DNA from: Leuctra nigra
Lineage: Eukaryota > Arthropoda > Insecta > Plecoptera > Leuctridae
DNA: 64,000 bases
Assembly (NCBI GenBank): GCA_934045905.1
Contig: OW203766.1
Coordinates: forward strand, 29,692,309 to 29,756,308
Reading direction: 5' to 3'
Below the pieces are notes generated by a model. The model saw only the letters and a program-made list of their open reading frames with translations. It was not told the DNA's origin and ran no database searches. The first letter of the stretch is position 1. Every line of letters begins with the position of its first letter. Position numbers and translations under genes: made by a program. Below are positions 26,359-36,544 of the stretch, piece by piece.

Positions 26359-29300
26359 GTAAGAACTAACAATTAAATACATAGAATTAATTGAGTAGTG
26401 TAAAATTCTAGAAAATAGACTTTTGAAAAACAAAATAGATTCTTTCTTCTTTCCTTTTTTTAATAAGGTTAAAATTATCGCTGGCTTTACTTCAGCCATT
26501 ATACGTAGGGTCAGCGTCAAAAGAAGCCGGCCATATCCTCATGTTGGTATATGGGAAACTGGCATAAGAACTATTGTATTAAAACTTGAGTTTTCAAAAT
26601 GATGTCAAGCTTATGGCCTCTGGGAAGAATATTTTCAAATAATATGCTTGGAGGATTTTGAGAATGTTCTCGAGAATACTTCTCGTGCACGAAAAATATT
26701 TTTGGGGTTCAACTCTAATTGTAAGAACCTACGTCCCTATAACTAATTAAGGAATAACTGAATCTAGTGGAGCGGTCGCTCCACCCAGCCAAGTCGTACT
26801 GTACACTCACAGTCACTCAACATACCGTAAATGCCTAATAAACCGAGGAGCAGACCAAACACTTTTACTGTAAGCAACAACATGGCATTTTCGGCCTACT
26901 GGATCATAAAATTGGAAAATCTCACATTGTTGTGAAATATCTTAATTTCGAGCTATGGACCACCCCACCACATATACCAAATTTGGGAACAATAGGTTAT
27001 GCCATTTGCGAGCCAGAGGGCCGTGAAAACAGTGAAATTACATCACTTTCATCTTCTTCTTCTTCTTCTTCTTCTTCTTCTTCTTCTTCTTCTTCTTCTT
27101 CTTTAGATGATGATGATGATGATGATTCAGATATCAGGAAACACCGCTATCACCGCCACAGCCTAAACGGCTCAACCGATCGATCTGAAATTTTTACCAC
27201 ATGTGCACTTTTGGCGTCTGAGGTGCCTTTTTATAAAACCAACCGGAAGTCGCCATTTTGAAACCGGAAATGACGTCATATCTCGAAACCGGCTGAACCG
27301 ATCGGAACGAAACTAGCGTCAAACAATTCGGACGGTCATATATATGAAAATACAATAGTCTAAACAGAAATGTACTATTACTGAAACCGGAAATTACGTC
27401 ATAAAAATGAAAAATCAGACTTTAATCACCTCTTACTACAATAACTACTTATTCACAAGGTTTATAATGATACAAAACATTTATATAAACAAATTCTACG
27501 TGGAGTGTTTTCAGCCGCCATTTTGATAACCGGAAGTGATGCAATATCTCGAAAACGGCTGGACCGATTGGAACAAATCTTTCGCTTTTCTTCATGGAAT
27601 ATCACTTTAAGCATATTTTGGTACCAAACGCAACTTTTCTTAGTAACCAAATTGGAACTGGCTTATTTTTTTAAAGGAATTAGTCATTGTTGTTTCGATA
27701 TGTGTTACAAATTGTTTAAATAAACTAAAAAAAATTGTGATATCCCCATAAAAAACACTCCGTGTTAAAATACCAGCCAAGTCTCTTTAACTATAAAAAA
27801 AAAATAGAAGAAATCTAAAAATTCAGCACTGAAAAGTAGTGATATCAAAAAATTGGCCAAGTCAAACTTAATTTGAAAAACCAAAATATACTTGGCGCAT
27901 CGTTTTTAAGGGCATTATAGGTATATTTTATATATTTAGGTACATATGATTTTTGGCATATACTTCTATACTAGATTAATACCCGATGCGCCAAGTATAT
28001 TTTGGTTTTTCAAATTAAGTTTGACTTGGCCAATTTTTTGATATCACTACTTTTCAGTGCTGAATTTTTAGATTTCTTCTATTTTTTTTTTATAATTAAA
28101 GAGACTTGGCTGGTATTTTAACACGGAGTGTTTTTTATGGGGATATAATATACACAAAACACATACATACTATTTTATTGATTTCTTAAGATTTACTTTA
28201 ATTTTGGAAATTCCGTTTTTTGTGTGTGTTTTTTTATCAGTCCAGATGTAAATCCTCAAAAGATATCCTGGTATTTGTTTTTAGACTCCAGCAATGAAAT
28301 GAACGTGGACACCATGCTCGCCCACGCCGGCGACTTCAGCCGCTACCAGATCCTCCTCTTGGTCCTCTTCTCCGCCCTCAACATCCTCTCGTCGTTCCAT
28401 TACTTCAACACCCTCTTCATCGGAGACGTCCCCGATCACTGGTGTCGCCTCCCCAACCTGAACCTCTCTCTCGCTGACGACGACGTCAGAGATCAGTGGA
28501 CGCCGAGGGACGCCGAACAGCGGCGCTGTTATCGGTACGACGTGAACATGACGGGCATGACGACGCCGTCGGGACGAGAGACGTGGGGGTTGAGGAGGTG
28601 TGACGAGGGGTGGGAGTATGACCGGGTGTGGGGGTATGACAGCATCGTCTCGGAGGTAAGAATCTCTTCTACCTAATATCTAATTTTGTTTTGAAAAAGG
28701 TGACACAGTGCCTCTACAATAAGCTCCAAGACGTTCGTGAAATGAAGTGAATGCGGGGTTTACCGTTTAGATATTCTACTAGGAAAACGCTCTGAGTAAC
28801 GCGTTGATGAGCGAGCACGGATAACGCGCAACACCTCGAACCGAAATTCTGTTTATCGAAAATGTCCTTAAAAGCCAATAATTCTTGAACTTCGTCACAG
28901 ACTTGAATGAAAATATCCAACAATTCCTAAAATATTGGTCCCAATAACCACGCAAAGTTTTAAGTTGGTCGATTGAACCTTTATGATTGAACGATTCCTT
29001 GTTAATTTCCAAAAATCACAGGATTTCGTTCAAAATTTTTTTAAACGGTCATATCAGTTTCATAATATACGCTTGAAAGTTTCTGCTCTAACAACCTTGA
29101 AGTGAAGATTCGAAGATGCCGTGAAATATGACATTCGAGAAATATGATAGCCGCAACACGCAAAATATCCGTAAACTCTCAATAACTTTTGAATTTAAAC
29201 ACAGTTAAGTCTGAAAATTGTCAAAAATACAGATAATGTTAGACCCGATGACCATGCAAATTTTTAAGTTGATCGGTCAAACGGTTCTGGTTTAAATTTC

Positions 29301-32300
29301 AAAAAGCACATGAAATATTTTTTTAAAATTTAACCAATGGGAGGATTTGGCTGAAAATTTGTAAAATAAGAGACAATGTTGGTGTTAATGACCATGCAAA
29401 ATATAAGGTCGATCACATTTGTCGAAGTCCATATTCATTTTTCAGCCTATCAGGAGATGTTTATTTAAATTTTAACCAATCAATGGATTTCAAAAAAAAT
29501 TAGGGTCAGCAAACAGAAAAGGTTGTCTCTACATCTGTGCAAAATTTCAGATTGATCGGTGAAACGGTGCAACTTCCATTGCTCCAGGTAGCAGCCAAAA
29601 AATCAAAAAAAAAAAAAAAAAAAAAAAAAAAACAGAGGTCCGTGCCAAAAGAGCCAAAAGGAGACGCTCGCTTCGCTCGCTCAATTAATAACTACATGTA
29701 AACCTTACGGCGACAAATTCAGGTCGTCGCTCCCTCCATGTGCTCGTCAATCACCTACCTCTCTACATGCACTAGATCAGCGGTCGCCAACCTTTTGGAC
29801 CTCGCGGACCACTTATATGACAATTTTATATCTCGGGGACCACTCAGGCGCGTAAAATACGTATGACGGGAAATACGATTGGTGAGGGAGACAATGGGGG
29901 GTCTGGGGGGAGGGCCTCCCAGCACCAAGCGGGTCCGGGGCGCTTAGCCCCGGAAATTTTTGGTTTTCAGGAAGTCATTTGGCGCGTTTCTACGCTATTT
30001 CAGCCAACTTTTTTTTCCAGAAAAAGCGTTTAAAATAACTCTTATAGGTATTGGAAAAATACTCGGAAACTGATATTATTTTCATTATAGAGCTAGTGAA
30101 TACGTATAGTTGGTAGGTAGATACTTTGTAAAGGCATTATTACGTATTGAAACATGTCCGAATTCAATACATTTTGTGTTGTGCCATTTTTCTAAATTAA
30201 ATAAATTGCATGGAAACTTAAAAGTAAACTTCCAATTTTCTCTGCGGACCACCAAAATTTTCTCGCGGACCACCAGTGGTCCGCGGACCACCGGTTGGCG
30301 ACCGCTGCACTAGATGAACTGGGTTTGCGACGACCTATGGCGAGCACCTCTCTTCGTCACCCTCCGCCTCCATGTGCCCGTCAATCACCACCCTCTGTAC
30401 ATGCACTAGATGAACTGGGTTTGCGACGACCAATGGCGAGCACCTCTGTTCGTCACCCTCCGCCTCCATGTGCTCGTCAATCACCACCCTCTGTACATGC
30501 ACTAGATGAACTGGGTTTGCGACGACCAATGGCGAGCACCTCTGGGACTGTCTCTCTTCTTCGTGGGATGCGTCATCGGGACCCTCTTACTCGGCATCCT
30601 CGCCGACCACATCGGCCGCCTCCACGTCCTCGTGATCGCCAACTTCGTGGCATTCGTCGGCAACGTCACCTCGAGCTACGCCACTGGGTTTGAGGAGTTT
30701 GTGGTTTGCCGCTTTGTCGCCGGCATGGCCACAGACAACAACTTCTACATGCTCTACATTATTGGTAAGTTATTATTGGTTTTTTGTCTCAGTAGATCAT
30801 TTTCTATATATTGTGCTTGTAAAGAACTTTCGGCCAGGCGCCATTTTATCAGTCCACCTTACTTTGCCAAAAGAACCTGCTCTTATCGGGAAAACATCAC
30901 TCAAACAAAACTCTCAAAACACCACTACAGTGAGAGAATAAGATTCTAACTATGATATTTAAATCAGACACTGTGTGACCTTTGAAATTAATCTCACCCT
31001 ATGCGGTCCACTAAGTGAAGTAACTGAAACAGTCAGAATCCATATGTAAAGCATACTCCAAAATTTACATACCTGGAAAATTCTCCAGGGACGAAAAATA
31101 AAGTTATTGCAAACGAGAAAGTTGGAAGTAATATCTCAAGGTTGCGCTTGAGCCTATAATTGAGCGAGCGAAGCGAGCGACTCTTTTTGACTCTTTTTAC
31201 ACGGAACCCTGTTTTTTTTTTGTTTTTTTTTTTTTTTTGGCTGCTACCTGGAGCAATAGAAGTCACACCGTTTCACCGATCGATCTGAAATTTTGCACAT
31301 ATGTAGATACAACCTTCTCTGTTTGCTGATTAATTTTTTTTTGAAATCCATTCATTGGTTCATTGGTAAAATAAATATCTTCTGATAGGTTGAAAAATGA
31401 AAATGGTCTTCGATAAATCTTATCAAACTCATATTTTGCATGGTAATTGAGACCAACATTGTCTATTATTTTCCCATTTTTCAGCCCAATCGGTTAAGAA
31501 TGTATGAACTTATTGACATTTTTAATAGCTGTCAGAAACTGTTTAACGTTTAATCTAGGTTTAATAACGTTAAAACGTTTATTAATGTTTTCTTTATGTT
31601 AACGCATCTTCGGTTCTATGTTTGCGCACGTGTCCGGTGCTCGCTCATCAACGCGTTTCACGGAGCGTTTTCCTATAGTATATTTGTTTATCACTACTAT
31701 GTCCATCTTTTTACCTAGACAGTTTAAAGTTATGACAGCAATCAACACAGTTGATAAGACCAAGTCATTAGAACACATTAAAAAACCATCTACCTAGTGA
31801 ATGAAATAGTTTGTCACTGAGCATGTCACCACTGTAGTCACCACACGGTGCTAAGAAATTGATTTCTCACTTCACAAATGGAATCAGCTGAAGATTGGTC
31901 TAAAGTAAATCCATGTGGGATGAACAGGGAGATTTTAAATCGTGCCTATTAAAACCTCCTTGGGAATGAACTAATTTTGACATTTATGTCACATATATAC
32001 TTTGTCTATTAATTGTTTGTTCGCACTGCTCAAGAAAGATCATATTTCATTAAGTTTAACGTCGCACTGCTCTGCAATGAGGCTAATGGCGACGGATGAT
32101 GAAAGGGAGGTAATGATGGATGAATGAGTAAGGAGGGACGTTAAAAAGGAGACGGTAGTGGCTTATTTGTAGGGAATCTGTAGGCTTAACCTGACTATCC
32201 TATGTGTCTGTTGTGTCCTGCAGTGTTGGAATACCTGCGTCCCAGCAAGCGCACTCTCGGGCTGAACCTGACTATCCTATGTGTCTGTTGTGTCCTGCAG

Positions 32301-35300
32301 TGTTGGAATACCTGCGTCCCAGCAAGCGCACTCTCGGGCTGAACCTGACTATCCTATGTGTCTGTTGTGTCCTGCAGTGTTGGAATACCTGCGTCCCAGC
32401 AAGCGCACTCTCGGGCTGAACCTGACTATCCTATGTGTCTGTTGTGTCCTGCAGTGTTGGAATACCTGCGTCCCAGCAAGCGCACTCTCGGGCTGAACCT
32501 GACTATCCTATGTGTCTGTTGTGTCCTGCAGTGTTGGAATACCTGCGTCCCAGCAAGCGCACTCTCGGGCTGAACCTGACTATCCTATGTGTCTGTTGTG
32601 TCCTGCAGTGTTGGAATACCTGCGTCCCAGCAAGCGCACTCTCGGGCTGAACCTGACTATCCTATGTGTCTGTTGTGTCCTGCAGTGTTGGAATACCTGC
32701 GTCCCAGCAAGCGCACTCTCGGGCTGAACCTGACTATCCTATGTGTCTGTTGTGTCCTGCAGTGTTGGAATACCTGCGTCCCAGCAAGCGCACTCTCGGG
32801 CTGAACCTGACTATCCTATGTGTCTGTTGTGTCCTGCAGTGTTGGAATACCTGCGTCCCAGCAAGCGCACTCTCGGGCTGAACCTGACTATCCTATGTGT
32901 CTGCTGTGTCCTGCAGTGTTGGAATACCTGCGTCCCAGCAAGCGCACTCTCGGGCTGAACCTGACTATCCTATGTGTCTGTTGTGTCCTGTAGTGCTGGA
33001 ATACCTGCGTCCCAGCAAGCGCACTCTCGGGCTGAACCTGACTATCCTATGTGTCTGTTGTGTCCTGCAGTGTTGGAATACCTGCGTCCCAGCAAGCGCA
33101 CTCTCGGGCTGAACCTGACTATCCTATGTGTCTGTTGTGTCCTGCAGTGTTGGAATACCTGCGTCCCAGCAAGCGCACTCTCGGGCTGAACCTGACTATC
33201 CTATGTGTCTGCTGTGTCCTGCAGTGTTGGAATACCTGCGTCCCAGCAAGCGCACTCTCGGGCTGAACCTGACTATCCTATGTGTCTGTTGTGTCCTGCA
33301 GTGTTGGAATACCTGCGTCCCAGCAAGCGCACTCTCGGGCTGAACCTGACTATCGGGGTGTTCTACACGGTGGGGTCCACAGCTCTGCCGTGGATCTCGC
33401 TGGCTCTGGGGACCTGGCGGCGTCTGCTGTTCATCACCACCTTACCCTTGCTCGCTGTGCCGCTGTTCTACGTGCTGGTGCCAGAGAGCGCGCGCTGGCT
33501 GCTCAGCAAGGGCAGGACTGCTGAGGCGATACGCTGCTTTCAGAGGGTGGCGGCGTTCAATGGCAGGAAGCTGGATCCAGATCTAGTAGATCAGTTCAAG
33601 GTGGGTTGTGCGAGGAAGACGTTGATACACATACATTATATTTTTATATTCATATTGTAGGTATGTATACTTATTGTTGAGCGAGCGAAGCGAGCGTCAC
33701 TCTTTGGCTCGTTTGGCACGGACCTCTGTTCTTTTTTTGGCTGCTAATAGCCGATACACAGGTTGCACCGTTTCAGCGATCGATCTGAAATTTTGCACAC
33801 ATGTAAAACCAACCTTCTCTGTTTGCAGACCCTAATTTTTTTGAAATCCATTCATTGGTTAAAATTTAAATAAATATCTCCTGATAGGCTGAAAAAGAAA
33901 AACGGTCTTCGATAATTCTGATCAAACTTATATTTTGCATGATCTTTAAGACCAACATTATCTCTTATTTTACAAAATTTCATCCCAAATCATCCGAATC
34001 ATCCGAATCCGAATTCATCCGAATCAGTTAAGAACGTGTGAACTTATTGACATTTTTTATATCTGTCAGTAATGAAGTATCGAAAGTAATGTTTTCCAGT
34101 GCCACTTGAATTGAATCTGACTTGCTATATTTACCAGAGTGCTTAGATGCTATTTTCAAGTTTCGATGAAAAGCATAATATACTTTTTTATCGATTGAGT
34201 GATCATATTTCAATTATATATGGATGTATATGTTTTCTTTGCGTTGTGTACGCATTTCCGGTTTGAGAATTTGCACGTACCCGTGCTCGCTCATCAACGC
34301 GTTACACTGAGCGATTTCCTAGTTTATGATCTTCATCTTCATTATCTCAATTATTTTTTTATTTTTCATCAGAGATCGGCGGAGGCTGTAGTTGAGACCA
34401 GACCTTCGAATCTTCTGGGCCTCTTCAGGACACCGAGACTTTGTAGAAAGACATGCATACTCATCTTCAAATCGTGAGTCGCGACTCTATGTGTTATGAT
34501 TGCCCGTGCAGTTAGAAGAGGTACGTGCTAGACCGGATTGCCTTTGGTAGACACCTGTATCTAGGCAACACATCTAGCACAGCTGTACTGCGTGCGGTCT
34601 AAATGCAGGGTTTACTTTTCACTTGTGGGGCAAAGTGCAACGTCTGGCACAGTGCATCTTACTATCTTTGTCATCAAACCAAACAGAAGTAATTAATCTT
34701 ATCACATCCCTTCTCATTTTACCTCGAAAGCTCAAATTTAGCTAGGATAAAACTTGTAAACTTGTAAACTTGTAAACTTGTCAAAATTGTACGTGTAGGT
34801 ATCTTCTCTATGTTCATGCTTGTCTATACTTGTTCTGTAATGTATTTTGTAAAAATGTATGGATTAAGAGGAAGCTTTTTCCTGACAGCCGTTAAAGTAC
34901 AATGAATTGATTAAATGATTAAATGATTGGTCTTAAAATAGTAGTACGGTTTACTAAAATGTTTTTTGTGATCGTTCAGAATTTTGTTTCTGATGTACCT
35001 ACATGTTGTCTTTGAATGTGTTTTGGAGTGAATATCAATCTATTGGTTCCCTCATAACGAACGATGATTTTCTCTCTAGAATCGTGTTGACTCTTTGCTA
35101 CGACGCAATCTCGCGCAACGTGAGTGGTCTGGGTTACAACAGCTTCATCGTGTTCAGCATCACATCTGTGGTCACTCTGCCGGGGTGTGGCATCATTCTG
35201 CTCCTCCAGGACCGCATCGGGAGGAAGGCGATGGCGAGCTCCTCTCTGGCGTTCACAGGAGTCTGTATGATAGTTGCTGCCGTGGTGTTGGCGATAGGAG

Positions 35301-36544
35301 CTGACAAGGGTGAGTAATGTAGTTGCCTTATCATATCATTATATTATATCATCATATCATCGTTATTATCATATCTGCATGTCTGTTCTCTATACACGCT
35401 TTGACCTATCTAAACCAAATTTTGCATAGTTACTCTTTAAGAACCTGTGCAAATTGTAGGCTACCTGCAAAGCACCTAAGTATCAGTAATAATTTTAGTC
35501 GGGGACCGCTAGTTTGATATATTTTATAATTACTGAATATTTCCGCAATTAGATTGTGCCATGCAACATTTTGAGTGTGTATTGGGTTTCGTGAAATTTG
35601 TCATCTCTTTATTCGAATGTTTTTGTTTATCCCAACATGTGCAAATCTTGAAATCACTGTTTCACTAAAATAATCACGTAAGCTCTTCCCCAATGTCTTA
35701 GCGCCTGTGACAGTGATCACCCTCTCGTTCCTCGGCCGCCTCGGCATCAACGTGGCCTACACATCCGGTGTCCAGTACGCCGCTGAGCTGATACCCACGG
35801 AGGTCAGAGGGCAGGGAGTGTCCATGATACACATGACGGGGTATCTCGTGCTCTTCGCCAGCCCCTACATTCTCATGACAGTGAGTGTCCATATTCGTAT
35901 CGAAAAACAGATCGAACCTTGACGACCATCTATTTTCAAACGATTTGATTTGCCCCATTTGATACCAAAGTTGCAAAGAATTAATTGCTCTTTCGACGTA
36001 GTTGAAAGCTTAAAAAAAGTCCTAGAAGTTTGTAGAATTACAAAACAAAACATGACATGCTGATATTGATATAAACCAATTTGGGACATCGAATTATTTA
36101 AAAAGTGATCAACACTGCACAAATTCTCTGCAACTTTGTCGCTTCAACATTTTGTCTATCTTCATCATCAAAGTCACAAACCCTTAACTGTCGGTTTATA
36201 TCATAATTTAACGAGTCCTCGGAGTTGTAATTTGACATGTCTTCCTCCAGGAGCGGCTCTGGATCGCCACTCCCTACTTGCTGATCGGGTCCATGGCTAT
36301 CCTGGGCGCCCTGCTCTGCCTCCTGCTGCCTGAGACTCTGGACAAAGTCCTGCCAGTGACTCTGGAGGACGGGGAGTGGTTCGGGGAGGGAGAGGGAGTG
36401 TGGGAGTTCGCGTGCTGCAGGAGGAGGAGAAGTAGAAGAAGAGAAAGAAAGAGGGGTGGAGATTTCTACATGACGCTCAGTACTGAGGAACTCGTCCTGG
36501 GAGATGAGAAAATATGCGAACAATTCAATTCTAAACAATTATAA
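26352..36544 (+). CDS. SLC22-like organic cation/solute transporter, paralogue A (8 coding exons)
   Basis: Assembled by eye from exons 26352-26358, 28285-28655, 30506-30764, 33302-33600, 34373-34473, 35080-35309, 35702-35880 and 36251-36544. All have GT/AG borders and the phases join into 1740 nt (579 residues), a usual length for SLC22 carriers. Features seen: N-terminal GDFSRYQ before TM1 (about residues 25-45); a long Cys-rich extracellular loop (about 46-139); MFS motif A-like ADHIGR after TM2; PESARWLLSKGR (273-284), close to the organic-cation-transporter signature; DRIGRK in the second half; ELIPTEVRGQG; LPET near the last TM; and a basic cytoplasmic tail. The family moves small organic cations, anions or zwitterions across the plasma membrane; the substrate cannot be read from sequence. 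A same-strand paralogue lies 4 kb downstream. Two introns end in minisatellites that multiply their splice acceptors. Exons are GC-rich in AT-rich introns. Confidence 0.9.
27049..27125 (+). repeat. (TCT)n followed by (GAT)n microsatellite
   Basis: Pure trinucleotide runs in intron 1 of gene A; the frame across them reads as Ser and Asp runs but is not a gene. Confidence 0.9.
27740..28146. mobile_element. Long hairpin (foldback) element, gene A intron 1
   Basis: Arms 27740-27902 and 27984-28146 are nearly perfect reverse complements (about 163 nt each; ATATCCCCATAAAAAACACT at the left end) around an 81-nt AT-rich loop. No open frame. Consistent with a foldback or miniature inverted-repeat element. 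Confidence 0.85.
28285..28655 (+). CDS. Gene A exon 2 (N-terminus, TM1, extracellular loop)
   Basis: Acceptor TTTTTAG, donor GAG|GTAAGA, ends in phase 0. Encodes residues 3-126: VDTMLAHAGDFSRYQ, a hydrophobic TM1, and a loop with several Cys, ending YDSIVSE. If exon 1 were wrong, translation could start at the in-exon ATG at 28299. Confidence 0.9.
28778..29687 (+). repeat. Dispersed GCGAGC-type repeat, copy 2 (gene A intron 2)
   Basis: Starts AACGCTCTGAGTAACGCG and ends GACGCTCGCTTCGCTCGCTC, including a poly-A run at about 29609-29634. Confidence 0.78.
29778..30307. mobile_element. Non-autonomous hAT-type element inside the 96-bp array of gene A
   Basis: 530 bp bounded by CAGCGGTCGCCAACC at the left and its complement GGTTGGCGACCGCTG at the right, flanked by the 8-bp direct repeat CACTAGAT (29770-29777 and 30308-30315). 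CAG...CTG termini with 8-bp target duplications are typical of hAT elements. No transposase frame is present. The duplicated target contains the acceptor AG of a 96-bp unit. Confidence 0.9.
30308..30544 (+). repeat. 96-bp minisatellite carrying splice acceptors (gene A intron 2/exon 3)
   Basis: Units of 96 bp: 39 nt of exon 3 (ATGAACTGGG...CACCTCTG) plus 57 nt of intron end with acceptor CTGTACATGCACTAG. Exon-start positions are 30314, 30410 and 30506. A further left unit (29717-29777) was split off by a hAT-type insertion. 96 is divisible by 3, but here each upstream unit ends CAC TAG, so reading through from an upstream acceptor stops after 31 codons. Confidence 0.95.
30506..30764 (+). CDS. 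Gene A exon 3 (TM2-TM4 region)
   Basis: Starts MNWVCDDQWRAPLGLSLFF and contains the MFS motif A-like LADHIGRLHV and RFVAGMATDNN. Donor ATTG|GTAAGT, phase 1. The acceptor TGCACTAG is the last of three complete copies inside a 96-bp tandem array (next copies at 30410 and 30314). Confidence 0.9.
31159..31679 (-). repeat. Dispersed GCGAGC-type repeat, copy 3 (gene A intron 3)
   Basis: Reverse orientation: TGAGCGAGCGAAGCGAGCG at the left, CGCTCATCAACGCGTT at the right. Confidence 0.75.
32050..32182 (-). mobile_element. SINE fragment abutting the 77-bp array of gene A
   Basis: Reverse orientation (AACGTCGCAC, TGGCGACGGATGATG, GGAGACGGTAGTGGC, TAGGGAATCT). The SINE similarity stops where the first 77-bp unit begins; gene B has no SINE at the equivalent place. 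Confidence 0.6.
32183..33354 (+). repeat. 77-bp minisatellite carrying 15 splice acceptors (gene A intron 3/exon 4)
   Basis: About 15.2 head-to-tail 77-bp units, nearly identical, ending inside exon 4. Each unit is the first 53 nt of exon 4 plus the 24-nt intron end CTATGTGTCT...TCCTGCAG. Acceptor-adjacent positions run every 77 nt from 32224 to 33302; all keep AG (one is TGTAG, at 32993). Each also carries CTGAC, a branch-site-like motif, about 28 nt before the next AG. Since 77 is not a multiple of 3 and all frames meet TGA within the following units, only the last acceptor gives a full-length product. Confidence 0.97.
33302..33600 (+). CDS. Gene A exon 4 (TM5-TM6, PESARWLL signature)
   Basis: Acceptor TCCTGCAG at 33301 is the 15th and last in a 77-bp array and the only one that keeps the frame open. 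Encodes VLEYLRPSKRTLGLNLTIG, two hydrophobic segments and PESARWLLSKGR. Donor AAG|GTGGGT, phase 0. Confidence 0.9.
33676..34322 (-). repeat. Dispersed GCGAGC-type repeat, copy 4 (gene A intron 4)
   Basis: Reverse orientation, filling most of the intron between exons 4 and 5; absent from the 115-nt equivalent intron of gene B, so inserted after the duplication. Confidence 0.78.
34373..34473 (+). CDS. Gene A exon 5 (central cytoplasmic loop)
   Basis: Acceptor TTTTTCATCAG, donor ATC|GTGAGT, phase 2. Encodes RSAEAVVETRPSNLLGLFRT and the basic RLCRKTC segment preceding TM7, as in the central loop of SLC22 proteins. Confidence 0.85.
35080..35309 (+). CDS. Gene A exon 6 (TM7-TM9)
   Basis: Acceptor TTCTCTCTAG, donor AAGG|GTGAGT, phase 1. 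Encodes LCYDAISRNVSGLGYNSF, hydrophobic segments, and DRIGRKAM, the second-half copy of the MFS loop motif. Confidence 0.88.
35702..35880 (+). CDS. Gene A exon 7 (TM10-TM11)
   Basis: Acceptor TGTCTTAG, donor ACA|GTGAGT, phase 0. Encodes VTVITLSFLGRLGINVAY and ELIPTEVRGQG, the conserved loop of sugar/organic-ion MFS carriers. Confidence 0.88.
36251..36544 (+). CDS. Gene A exon 8 (TM12, cytoplasmic tail, stop)
   Basis: Acceptor TTCCTCCAG. Encodes ERLWIATP, TM12 (GSMAILGALLCLLLPETLD), an acidic stretch and an Arg/Lys-rich tail, ending in TAA. The tail is 15 residues longer than in paralogue B, where most of the difference between the proteins lies. The nearest AATAAA is at 37019-37024. Confidence 0.88.
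   Translation, partial: ERLWIATPYLLIGSMAILGALLCLLLPETLDKVLPVTLEDGEWFGEGEGVWEFACCRRRRSRRRERKRGGDFYMTLSTEELVLGDEKICEQFNSKQL

Larger units (their letters stand above)
26359..28284 (+). other. Gene A intron 1
   Basis: Holds the (TCT)n/(GAT)n tract, a region of degenerate repeats with CGCCATTTTGAAACCGGAA (27250 and 27518 copies), and a long hairpin element ending 138 nt before exon 2. No coding evidence. Confidence 0.6.

Noticed and set aside
26932..27261. 109-codon frame with poly-Ser and poly-Asp
   Set aside because: Produced by (TCT)n and (GAT)n microsatellites in intron 1 of gene A.
30295..30693. 132-codon and overlapping frames across the gene A 96-bp array, and 48199-48702 counterparts
   Set aside because: Out-of-frame shadows of the array and of exon 3.
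32183..33354. CRISPR-like regular array
   Set aside because: Units are directly adjacent without unique spacers, and the context is a spliced eukaryotic gene.
32204..33524. Series of identical 71-codon frames (MSVVSCSVGIPASQQ...) and their counterparts at 50858-51639
   Set aside because: They arise from reading the 77-bp array through its three frames; each is a shifted copy of the last and not a gene.
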